12,891 nucleotides of DNA from QHWF01 sp036848175. Its GTDB lineage: Bacteria > Acidobacteriota > Vicinamibacteria > Vicinamibacterales > CAVVIG01. The translations under genes and the position numbers were made by a program. Below, piece by piece: positions 6,988 to 12,891 of this stretch (position 1 is its first letter; every line of letters starts with the position of its first letter). The stretch spans positions 1 to 12,891 of the forward strand of contig DAIUKO010000223.1 of assembly GCA_036848175.1 (NCBI GenBank). The letters run 5' to 3'. The notes under the pieces are model-generated. The model was not told the DNA's origin. It did not search any database and saw only the letters and a program-made list of their open reading frames with translations.

Positions 6988-7351
6988 AAAGCGTCGAAAA
7001 CCGCAACTGCCGGCGCAAGTCGACCGCGCGATTCGCGCGGCCGAAGACAAGAAGGCGATCGACCTGACCGTTCTCGATCTCCGCAAGGCGGCGGGCTTCA
7101 CCGATTTCTTTCTCATCTGCTCCGGCTCCAACCCGCGCCAGATCCGCGCGATTGCCGACTCGGTGATGGAGACGCTGGCTGAAGACGGTGTGAAGCCGGC
7201 GCACGTCGAAGGGTACGATCGCTCGGAGTGGGTGCTGCTCGATTACTTCGACTTCATCGTGCACATCTTCGTGCCGGAGACGCGCATGTTCTACGGCCTC
7301 GAGCGTCTGTGGGGCAATGCCGAGCGCATCGAGGTGCCGGCCGTTCGATAG
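6974..7351 (+). CDS. rsfS: Ribosomal silencing factor RsfS
   Basis: Binds L14 and blocks 30S-50S joining when nutrients are scarce (known for the Iojap/RsfS family). It has 125 residues from ATG at 6974, preceded by GGCAGGG. The core motifs are KKAIDLTVLDLR (26-37), FTDFFLICSGSNPRQIRAIAD (42-62), EGYDRSEWVLLDYFDFIVHIF (79-99) and YGLERLWGNA (107-116). The usual acidic-aromatic pattern GDVVVHIF appears here as FDFIVHIF. The length is normal. It overlaps nadD by 14 bp, which suggests translational coupling. Confidence 0.96.
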   Translation: MAKTEKRRKPQLPAQVDRAIRAAEDKKAIDLTVLDLRKAAGFTDFFLICSGSNPRQIRAIADSVMETLAEDGVKPAHVEGYDRSEWVLLDYFDFIVHIFVPETRMFYGLERLWGNAERIEVPAVR

Positions 7352-7363
7352 GTAGCCACGACC

Positions 7364-8095
7364 ATGTCATTGCGGACGGCGGTCGACGCCGTGCTGTCAG
7401 TCGTGCTCGCGCCATCGTGCGCGGCGTGCGACGAGCTGCTGGATCGTCCGACGCATGGTCCCGTCTGCGATCGATGCTGGGAGTCGATCCGGCCGCTGAC
7501 GCCGCCGCTCTGCGATCGCTGCGGCGACCCGCTGCCGACGTGGCGAACGATCAGCATTCCGCTGGCGCTCTGCCCGCGCTGCCGGCGGGCAGGACGGCTC
7601 GTCGACCGCGCGCGTGCGGTTGGTTCCTACGACGGCGCGCTGCGTGCCATCGTCCACGCGATGAAGTACGAAGGACGGCGATCGCTCGCGCGCCCGCTGG
7701 CGGCGCTGATGCGCCATCGCGGCGCCGATATGCTGAACGGCGCCGCCTGCGTCGTGCCGGTCCCGCTGCACCCGTCGCGGCGCCGCGAGCGTGGGTTCAA
7801 TCAGGCCGTCGATCTCGCGGCGCACCTCGGTCTGCCAGTCGTCAGCGCACTGCGCAGGGTTCGCGCGACGGCCACGCAGACCGGACTCCCCGCCGCACGG
7901 CGTCACCGCAACGTTCGTGATGCGTTCAGGGCAACCCGCGCCGGGCTCGCGCTCGCCGGCGCGACCGTCGTGCTGGTCGACGATGTGAGCACGACCGGAG
8001 CGACGCTCGAGGCGTGTGCGCGTGCGTTGAAGGAGATCGGCGTCGCGGAAGTCCGCGCGCTCACGGCAGCCCGAGTCGTGAGCCCGCCGCAGTGA
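7364..8095 (+). CDS. comF: ComF family phosphoribosyltransferase-like protein
   Basis: A competence-associated protein with a zinc-ribbon N-terminus and a type I phosphoribosyltransferase fold; the family helps single-stranded DNA handling in transformation. It has 243 residues from ATG at 7364. Four CxxC pairs are visible: Cys19/22, Cys35/38, Cys50/53 and Cys70/73, enough for two zinc sites. The middle has MKYEGRR (100-106) and VVPVPLHPSRRRERGFNQA (130-148). The PRPP-binding loop is VVLVDDVSTTGAT (202-214). It follows rsfS by 12 bp, so it probably belongs to the same transcript. Its last 35 bp overlap the 3' end of tmk on the other strand. Confidence 0.93.
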   Translation: MSLRTAVDAVLSVVLAPSCAACDELLDRPTHGPVCDRCWESIRPLTPPLCDRCGDPLPTWRTISIPLALCPRCRRAGRLVDRARAVGSYDGALRAIVHAMKYEGRRSLARPLAALMRHRGADMLNGAACVVPVPLHPSRRRERGFNQAVDLAAHLGLPVVSALRRVRATATQTGLPAARRHRNVRDAFRATRAGLALAGATVVLVDDVSTTGATLEACARALKEIGVAEVRALTAARVVSPPQ

Positions 8096-8654
8096 AGACT
8101 TCGACGGCAATCGCATCCTTCGACTGTTCGCCGTCGATGACGACCCACTGATTCGCCGCTGCCTGCCGGTGATAGCTCTCGCGAACGCGCGCCTGCATGG
8201 CGAGGTCGCGCTCGTAGCGATCGCGATCGACCGCCTTGCGCTGCACGGCCGTTTCCGGAGCGATGTCCAGCAGGATCGTGAGCGAGGCCGGCGGCAGGAA
8301 TCGCTGCATGTCGGCGAGCCACTCGGCCTCGAGCCCCTGCGCTTCGCCGTAGGCGATGCTCGACGCGGAGTAGCGATCGCAGACCAGGATCAACCCGCCG
8401 TCGATCCAACGCTGCAGGTCGGCTTTGCGCTCGTAGCGGTTCGCCACGTAGAGCAGCTGCATCACGTCGGGGCCGTAGTCACGCTCACCCTGCAGCGCCC
8501 GCGCGATTTCCTCGCCGATCGACGTGGCGTAATCGGGAAACGAGACCAGCCTCGATTTGTGGCCGCTTTGCTTCAGCTGGTCGCGTAACAGCTCCGCCTG
8601 AGTCTGCTTGCCGCTTTGGTCGAGTCCTTCGAATGCGATCAGCAGTCCGGCCAT
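8061..8654 (-). CDS. tmk: Thymidylate kinase (dTMP kinase) with unusual P-loop
   Basis: Phosphorylates dTMP to dTDP for DNA synthesis. It has 197 residues from ATG at 8654, which overlaps the lysA stop as TGATG; a GTG one codon earlier is less likely. Motifs: P-loop FEGLDQSGKQTQ (8-19), FPDY (39-42), the DRYSASSIAYGEAQGL substrate and Lid-side region (93-108), LLDIAPETAVQRK (128-140) and the basic-acidic segment DRDRYERD (143-150). The P-loop has Gln where the usual GK[ST] carries Ser/Thr (GKQT). The following Thr may substitute, or this may be a divergent tmk clade. The length is near the family norm. It is coupled to lysA and converges on comF with a 35-bp overlap. Confidence 0.9.
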   Translation of the reverse strand: MAGLLIAFEGLDQSGKQTQAELLRDQLKQSGHKSRLVSFPDYATSIGEEIARALQGERDYGPDVMQLLYVANRYERKADLQRWIDGGLILVCDRYSASSIAYGEAQGLEAEWLADMQRFLPPASLTILLDIAPETAVQRKAVDRDRYERDLAMQARVRESYHRQAAANQWVVIDGEQSKDAIAVEVFTAAGSRLGLP

Positions 8655-9904
8655 CACGATTCCAGCGACAACTGGTCGTCGACCGTCTGCCGGCGGCGGA
8701 TCACCCGCCAGCTGCCGTCGTCGACCAGCACTTCGGGCGGAAGCGGCCGGCGGTTGTAGTTCGACGCCATCACCGCCCCGTACGCGCCGGTGTCGCGAAT
8801 GGCGACGAGATCGCCGACTTCGAGGCGAGGCAGCCGCCGATCGCGTCCCACCACATCGGAGCTCTCACAGACCGGGCCGACGATTTCGTACAGCCGTTCG
8901 GCGTCGGTTCGTGCCGTCACCGGCTCGATGCGGTGGAAGGCGTTGTAGAGCGCCGGGCGGATCAACTCAGTCATCCCCGCGTCGATAATCGCGAACTCCG
9001 CGTCGGCGCCGCGCGGCTTCAGATCGGTGACGCGCGCGACGAGCGCCCCGGCGGGGCCGGCAATCGCACGCCCAGGCTCGACGACGATGGGAAGGTTCGT
9101 CGCGCGCACCTCGGCGACGACCGCGGAAATGTACTCCTCGATGGCGGGAGGCTGACGATCGTCGTACGCGATGCCGAGTCCACCGCCGACGTCGACGTAC
9201 TCCAGCGGAAAGCCGTCCGCCAGCAGCGCCATACTCAGCTCGCCGGCAGCCGCAGCCGAACGGCGCAGCGGTTCGAGCGAGGTGATCTGCGATCCGACGT
9301 GGAGATGGACCGCCACGAGCTTCAGCGCCGGACGCGTGCGAATCGTCTCGAACAACTCGGCGGCGCGCTCGAGCGGCAGTCCGAACTTGTTGATTTTGAG
9401 GCCGGTGGAAATGTGCGGATGGCTCTTCGCGTCGATGTCGGGATTCACGCGCACGGCGACGCGCGCGACCTTGGAGAGGCGGCCGGCCATCTCGTCGATG
9501 CGCGCGAGCTCCCCCGCCGATTCGACATTAATCGCCTTGACGCCCAGCGCGACCGCGCATTCGAGCTCCGCCGGCGACTTGCCGACGCCGGTGAACACGA
9601 TCTCCGAGGCCTGAAAGCCGGCGCGGCGCGCGACCTCGATCTCCCAGATCGAATTCGCGTCCGCCGCGCTTCCGAGCTCGCGCAACAGGCGCGCGACCGC
9701 CAGCGTGGAGTTCGCCTTCAGCGCGTAGTGAATCGTGTGGGGGTAGCCGTCGAACGCGGCGTCGACGGCGCGGTAGCGGTCGCGCAGCATCGCGGCGCTG
9801 TAGACGTATGCCGGCGTCCCCTCGGCCGCCGCGATGCGCGCGAGCGGCACGCCGTCGCAGACGAGCTCGTGCTGATGCCGGAAGAAACCGATTGGTGAAG
9901 GCAC
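8654..9904 (-). CDS. lysA: Diaminopimelate decarboxylase
   Basis: PLP-dependent decarboxylation of meso-diaminopimelate to L-lysine, the last step of lysine synthesis. It has 416 residues from GTG at 9904 (MPSPIGFF). An ATG at 9955 would run into the divergent sigma gene. The alanine racemase-like barrel has the PLP lysine Lys63 in HYALKAN, then INVES, RVNPDI, KFGLP, HLHVGSQI, DVGGGLGI and EPGRAI. The C-terminal domain has the GPVCESSD motif with catalytic Cys346, and a Tyr in TGAYGAVMASNYN. The usual SGGE motif after the first strands reads NSIWEIE. The other active-site motifs are intact, so lysA is favoured over other group IV decarboxylases. Confidence 0.93.
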   Translation of the reverse strand: MPSPIGFFRHQHELVCDGVPLARIAAAEGTPAYVYSAAMLRDRYRAVDAAFDGYPHTIHYALKANSTLAVARLLRELGSAADANSIWEIEVARRAGFQASEIVFTGVGKSPAELECAVALGVKAINVESAGELARIDEMAGRLSKVARVAVRVNPDIDAKSHPHISTGLKINKFGLPLERAAELFETIRTRPALKLVAVHLHVGSQITSLEPLRRSAAAAGELSMALLADGFPLEYVDVGGGLGIAYDDRQPPAIEEYISAVVAEVRATNLPIVVEPGRAIAGPAGALVARVTDLKPRGADAEFAIIDAGMTELIRPALYNAFHRIEPVTARTDAERLYEIVGPVCESSDVVGRDRRLPRLEVGDLVAIRDTGAYGAVMASNYNRRPLPPEVLVDDGSWRVIRRRQTVDDQLSLES

Positions 9905-9919
9905 GTGATACGCTATTCT
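9892..9919 (+). promoter_or_regulatory. Weak candidate promoter for the sigma factor gene
   Basis: TTGGTG (9892-9897) and TATTCT (9914-9919) are 16 bp apart. Transcription would begin near 9926, only about 5 nt before the ATG at 9931, so the mRNA would be nearly leaderless. That fits the absence of a ribosome binding site. The box overlaps the 5' end of lysA. The match is moderate and the call tentative. Confidence 0.3.
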
Positions 9920-9930
9920 ACTCAACCCGC

Positions 9931-10563
9931 ATGTCCGCAGATTCCCAGGCCGCATCGTCGCCCGATGCGATCGAAGCGCTGATCCAGCGATGTCTGCACG
10001 GCGACGAGATCGCCTGGGACCTGATCGTCCGTCAATACCGGCGCAAGGTGTTCAACGTCGCGTACAAGTTCGTCGGCAAGCACGACGAAGCCGAGGACCT
10101 GACGCAGGAGATCTTCCTCAAGATCTTCAAGTCGCTGGACACGTTCGATCGCCGCGCGAATTTTCAGACGTGGCTGATCAGCATCAGCCGGAACCTGTGC
10201 ATCGATCACTATCGCAGCGTGCGGAAGGAGCGCGAGACGATCGATCGCGACGTGGACGCCAACGAGCTCACGCCGACGTCGCACGAGCCGGGTCCGGTGG
10301 CGGCGCTCGAGCAGCGCGATCGCGTGACGCTGCTGCGCCGGGCGTTGGCGGAGCTGCCCGAGACGCTGCGGACCGCCGTGATGATGCGCGACATCCGCGA
10401 GCTGTCCTACCAGGAAATCGCCGACCAGCTGCGGCTGCCGGAAGGGACCGTGAAATCGCGGATCAACCGCGGCCGCACCGAGCTGGCCCGGCAGATTCGC
10501 AAACTGCGCGGCGAGGACTTCAGTCCCAGCGGGGCGATCTCGAAACGCACGGGAGCGTACTGA
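9931..10563 (+). CDS. ECF-type RNA polymerase sigma factor (RpoE/SigW-like)
   Basis: Directs RNA polymerase to a specific promoter set. It has 210 residues from ATG at 9931; a GTG at 9895 is an alternative that would overlap lysA. Sigma region 2 covers about 30-97, with EAEDLTQEIFLKIFKSLDTF (53-72) and FQTWLISISRNLCIDHYR (78-95). A variable linker (98-125) follows, then region 4 at about 135-190 with ALAELPETLRTAVMMRDI, a LSYQEIADQL helix-turn-helix, and PEGTVKSRINRGR. There are no other sigma domains, so it is group 4. The next gene is a STAS antagonist joined by TGATG, whereas most ECF factors are followed by a zinc-finger anti-sigma gene. No Shine-Dalgarno is seen. Confidence 0.92.
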   Translation: MSADSQAASSPDAIEALIQRCLHGDEIAWDLIVRQYRRKVFNVAYKFVGKHDEAEDLTQEIFLKIFKSLDTFDRRANFQTWLISISRNLCIDHYRSVRKERETIDRDVDANELTPTSHEPGPVAALEQRDRVTLLRRALAELPETLRTAVMMRDIRELSYQEIADQLRLPEGTVKSRINRGRTELARQIRKLRGEDFSPSGAISKRTGAY

Positions 10564-10904
10564 TGAATGTCAAAACCGAACAGTCCGGCGCGATCTCGAT
10601 CGTGCGGGTCGGCGAAACCCGGTTGATGTATCCGATCCTCGGCGACTTCTCGTCCGCGGTGACCGGGCTGATTGCCTCGGGTCAGCGCGAGATCCTCATC
10701 GACCTGACGCCGGTCACCTACGTCGACAGCGCGACGATCGGCTGCCTGATGGACCTCTACCGGCAGGTCCACAACGCCGGCGGCCATCTCAAGCTGTCGG
10801 GCGTGCAGAAACGCGTCGAGACGATGCTGACGATGACCGGCGCGCAGAATTTCATCGAAATACACGCCGACGAGCCGACCGCCGTCAAAAGTTTCGGGGC
10901 GTAG
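10563..10904 (+). CDS. STAS-domain anti-sigma factor antagonist (SpoIIAA/RsbV-like)
   Basis: A 113-residue single-domain protein. The family binds a serine kinase anti-sigma factor, frees a sigma factor, and is switched off by phosphorylation of a conserved Ser. The core strand and helix motif ILIDLTPVTYVDSATIGCL (44-62) has Ser56 at the position of the phosphorylated Ser in SpoIIAA (DSSG there, DSATIG here). HLKLSGVQKRVETML and FIEIHADEPTAVKSF complete the fold. The start codon overlaps the sigma stop (TGATG) and GGGAG (10551-10555) lies 7 nt before it. No anti-sigma kinase gene is visible nearby, so its partner is unknown. Confidence 0.9.
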   Translation: MNVKTEQSGAISIVRVGETRLMYPILGDFSSAVTGLIASGQREILIDLTPVTYVDSATIGCLMDLYRQVHNAGGHLKLSGVQKRVETMLTMTGAQNFIEIHADEPTAVKSFGA

Positions 10905-10976
10905 TGGAGCACTGGTCCGAGTCAACTTCGGGCGCTCCGATGTCGCGGCCCGAAAACCGTTGTCGAGGGTACGTTA

Positions 10977-10986
10977 TGACTAGTCA
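10977..10986. promoter_or_regulatory. 10-bp perfect palindrome TGACTAGTCA before the 88-aa gene
   Basis: TGACTAGTCA is a perfect dyad 26 bp before the ATG at 11013, in the 108-bp gap after the STAS gene. It could be a regulator site for the 88-aa/radical SAM pair. I found no convincing -35/-10 pair in the same gap. Short palindromes can arise by chance, so confidence is low. Confidence 0.25.
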
Positions 10987-11012
10987 CACGTCAGCAGATA
11001 TGGGCCGCTAGG

Positions 11013-11279
11013 ATGCGGACCATCAAGACCTCCAGCGGCGTCGCAATCGAGCTCGACGGCGACCTGCTTGCCGTCATGGAAGCGCTGTATCAGGAAGTGA
11101 CGGTCAACCGCGGCCTCGACCGTTCGTTCGAGGACATGGTCAAGGAGATCACTCACCTCATCGCGCAGATGAGCGACGATGAACGGCGCACGTATCTTGC
11201 CGAGAGCCTGTTTCTCAACACCGTGAAATACGAGAACGACAAGCTCGAGGCCTACATGAAGAAGCTGACGAAGAAGTAG
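11013..11279 (+). CDS. Uncharacterised 88-aa helical protein paired with the radical SAM gene
   Basis: I do not recognise this protein. It begins at ATG 11013; an in-frame stop at 10977-10979 limits any extension. There is no signal peptide, membrane segment or cysteine. The N-terminal 25 residues (IKTSSGVAIELDGDLLAVMEAL) could form a short beta hairpin and helix. Residues 38-88 look strongly helical and amphipathic, rich in Glu, Asp and Lys, ending in MKKLTKK. The spacing does not suggest a RiPP precursor: no leader/core split, no cleavage motif and no modifiable Cys-rich core. Its stop codon directly abuts the TTG start of the radical SAM gene, so coupled translation and a joint role are likely. 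It may be a small partner or regulator (inference). Confidence 0.7.
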   Translation: MRTIKTSSGVAIELDGDLLAVMEALYQEVTVNRGLDRSFEDMVKEITHLIAQMSDDERRTYLAESLFLNTVKYENDKLEAYMKKLTKK

Positions 11280-12644
11280 TTGTCCCTCAATTTCCTGGCC
11301 ACACGCTTTCAGTGCTCGTGGCCGTGGAGCACGCTCGTCATGCTCTGCGACGGCCGCATCGTCTGCGGCTGCGCGGATCCCTACGCGCGGCGCGTGCTCG
11401 GCGACGCGCGCTCGGCCTCGATCCGCGACGTGTGGAACGCCCCGACGATCTCGACGCTTCGCGAAGATCTGAACGCTGGCGGATCAAAATTCTGCGGCGA
11501 TTGTCCGCTGAAGCTGCCGCTCAAGAAGGACGACTCCCCCGTCGTGCGCCCAATCGACGCCGGGGCGCTGCCGTCGCGCATGTACATCGAGTGCACCGCG
11601 GCCTGCAATATCTCGTGCCATCAGGCGTGCTGCGCGCCCGAAACTGGTATCACACGAACGCGACAGGCCGGGATGCTCGACTTCGACCTCTTCCGCCGTG
11701 TCATCGACGAAGTGGGTGCTGCGCTGGTGCGCATCGATTTCTTCAACTACGGCGAGGCGTTCCTGCACAAGCGCGCGGTCGAGATGTGCGAGTACATCAA
11801 GGGACGCTTTCCACAGGTGTACCTCTACACGAGCACCAACGGTCTCGCGCTCACCGACGCGCAGGCGCGCCGCCTGGTGCACTCGGGCATCGACGAGGTG
11901 ACGTTCTCGATCGACGGCGCGACGGCGGAGAGCTACGTCAAGTACCGTCAGCGCGGCCGCTTCGATCTCGCCATCGAGACGCTCGGCGCGATGGTCGACG
12001 AGAAGCGCCGGTCAGGGAGAGATGTGCCGTTCCTGAACTGGCGCTACATCCTCTTCACGTGGAACGACAGCGATGCCGAGATGGCGCGGGCGCGCGACCT
12101 GGCGGCGGAGATCGGCGTCGATCGACTGTGTTGGGAAATCACCGATCATCCGGAGGAGGCGTACTCGCGGCGGTTCGTCCCCGGCTCGCCGGACCTCGAC
12201 GCCATCCGTCATGAAATCTGGGACGACAACAATCTCGGCAACGCGATTCCAGGCGCCATGCCGCGCGCGCAGATCGACGTGCGGACGCTCGTGCCCGGCG
12301 TGCCGCTCGTCGCGCGAACCGGACGCGCGCTGCAGGTGCGGACACGCGTGCGCAATCTTTCCACGCGCGCGTTTCCGGCGCAGGCGAGCTACGGCCGGCG
12401 TCTGGTTCGTCTCGGGGCGCAGCTCGGCGCCGCCGACGGCACCATCCTGAACCGCGACTACGCGCGCGCGTGGCTGCCACAGACCCTCGGCCCGGGCGAC
12501 CGCGCCGACGTGCGCATCGAGATTCCGCCTCCCGAGCGGCCCGGACGCTACACGCTGAAGTTCGATCTCGTGAGCGAGGGAATCGACTGGTTCGAGAAAT
12601 GCGGCTCGCGCACGACGACCAAGACCTTCATCGTGCGCGAGTGA
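11280..12644 (+). CDS. Radical SAM protein: N-terminal SPASM-like domain, rSAM core, C-terminal beta-sandwich
   Basis: A 454-residue protein of unknown substrate. The TTG start at 11280 is chosen because the next in-frame Met (21) would lose Cys12. Residues 10-78 look like a SPASM/twitch domain: CSWPWSTLVMLCDGRIVCGC, then LGDARSASIRDVW, then CGDC. Likely Fe-S ligands are Cys12, Cys29 or 31, Cys72 and Cys75. The radical SAM core (about 101-290) has Cys105-TAA-Cys109-NIS-Cys113-HQA-Cys117-Cys118, FFNYGEAFLH (154-163, a GGEP-like position), YTSTNGLAL and VTFSIDGAT. Residues about 338-454 (VRTRVRNLSTRAFPAQ, LPQTLGPGD, PGRYTLKFDLVSEG) look like an immunoglobulin-like sandwich, as in some surface-glycan enzymes. 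It abuts the 88-aa gene upstream and ends 4 bp from lpxC. Confidence 0.88.
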   Translation: MSLNFLATRFQCSWPWSTLVMLCDGRIVCGCADPYARRVLGDARSASIRDVWNAPTISTLREDLNAGGSKFCGDCPLKLPLKKDDSPVVRPIDAGALPSRMYIECTAACNISCHQACCAPETGITRTRQAGMLDFDLFRRVIDEVGAALVRIDFFNYGEAFLHKRAVEMCEYIKGRFPQVYLYTSTNGLALTDAQARRLVHSGIDEVTFSIDGATAESYVKYRQRGRFDLAIETLGAMVDEKRRSGRDVPFLNWRYILFTWNDSDAEMARARDLAAEIGVDRLCWEITDHPEEAYSRRFVPGSPDLDAIRHEIWDDNNLGNAIPGAMPRAQIDVRTLVPGVPLVARTGRALQVRTRVRNLSTRAFPAQASYGRRLVRLGAQLGAADGTILNRDYARAWLPQTLGPGDRADVRIEIPPPERPGRYTLKFDLVSEGIDWFEKCGSRTTTKTFIVRE

Positions 12645-12648
12645 TCGA

Positions 12649-12891
12649 TTAGTTGGCGAGACGCGGCGCGGCGCTGCCGACGGAAACCGGCAGCGGCATC
12701 GCCGCATCGTGGATCGCCGGCGCCTCGACGAGACGCCACGACTGCGACTCCTCGAGAATCTTCGCCGCGAACTCCGTGTGCAGCGCGTGACCGGCACGGT
12801 GTGCGACGAGATGGCCGATCACCGGATGACCGACGAGGGCGAGATCGCCGATCGCGTCGAGGATCTTGTGGCGGACGAACTCGTCCTCGAA
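12649..12891 (-). CDS. lpxC: UDP-3-O-acyl-N-acetylglucosamine deacetylase, C-terminal 80 residues
   Basis: Zinc-dependent deacetylase that commits precursors to lipid A synthesis, so the organism very probably makes lipopolysaccharide. Only the C-terminal 80 residues are visible; the rest lies beyond the right edge. DEFVRHKILDAIGDLALVGH carries the zinc-binding His and Asp (the HKxxD motif), and HRAGHALH carries the catalytic His near the end of the fold. The tail ends in APRLAN with no FabZ fusion. It reads leftward and converges on the radical SAM gene with a 4-bp gap, leaving no room for a terminator between the stop codons. Confidence 0.95.
   Translation of the reverse strand, partial: FEDEFVRHKILDAIGDLALVGHPVIGHLVAHRAGHALHTEFAAKILEESQSWRLVEAPAIHDAAMPLPVSVGSAAPRLAN

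Noticed and set aside
8633..9898. 421-codon plus-strand open frame opposite lysA
   Set aside because: It lies wholly antisense to a well-conserved lysA; its Arg/Asp/His-rich composition has no recognisable domain.
9990..10904. 304-codon frame joining the sigma region with the STAS protein
   Set aside because: Only the last 113 residues are real (STAS). The upstream part is an out-of-frame reading of the sigma gene, and the STAS start is set by GGGAG and the TGATG overlap.
11013..11279. RiPP precursor peptide for the radical SAM enzyme
   Set aside because: There is no leader/core division, Cys-rich or Gly-rich core, or protease site. At 88 residues, charged and helical, it looks more like a folded partner protein.
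11312..12214. 300-codon alternative frame inside the radical SAM gene
   Set aside because: It is an Arg-rich shadow frame; the overlapping frame holds all the recognisable cysteine and SAM motifs.

Overview
The window looks like a GC-rich chromosomal segment of a Gram-negative bacterium. An LpxC fragment implies lipid A synthesis, and a lipobox protein implies a lipoprotein system. The gene orders dprA-topA and rplU-rpmA-obgE-nadD-rsfS-comF, frequent GTG/TTG starts, and three kinds of short repetitive DNA between genes suggest Acidobacteriota, perhaps a Vicinamibacterales-like lineage. That assignment is inference from pattern recognition; no marker in the window proves it.

Left part (1-3370): a leftward dprA-topA pair. 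topA runs off the window edge after about 654 codons. Upstream of dprA lies a gene-poor stretch of about 310 bp. It holds a leftward TATAAT box followed at once by a 9-bp-stem hairpin and a T-rich tract, a REP-like fragment, and a compact two-stem element just before the next rightward gene.

Middle (3371-8095): a rightward block. A secreted TPR protein overlaps an unrecognised lipoprotein. A clear sigma-70 promoter then precedes rplU (L21) and rpmA (L27), followed by obgE (ribosome-assembly GTPase), nadD (NAD synthesis), rsfS (ribosome silencing) and comF. Most of the later junctions overlap or nearly touch, as in a translationally coupled operon. A repeat-derived inverted repeat sits between rplU and rpmA.

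Right part (8061-12891): lysA-tmk run leftward, coupled by a TGATG overlap; tmk collides tail-to-tail with comF. Divergent from lysA, with only 26 bp between chosen starts, is an ECF-type sigma factor coupled by TGATG to a STAS-domain anti-sigma antagonist. Next come an unrecognised 88-residue helical protein and, with no gap, an unusual radical SAM protein. The latter has an N-terminal SPASM-like cysteine domain, a CX3CX3C radical SAM motif in place of CX3CX2C, and a C-terminal beta-sandwich-like domain. This pair is the least explained unit in the window. The window closes with the 3' end of lpxC, reading leftward and ending 4 bp from the radical SAM gene.

Most of the window is housekeeping: DNA topology and uptake, ribosome parts and assembly, NAD, lysine and dTMP supply. 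The novelty is concentrated in the sigma/STAS pair, the radical SAM pair and the intergenic structures.
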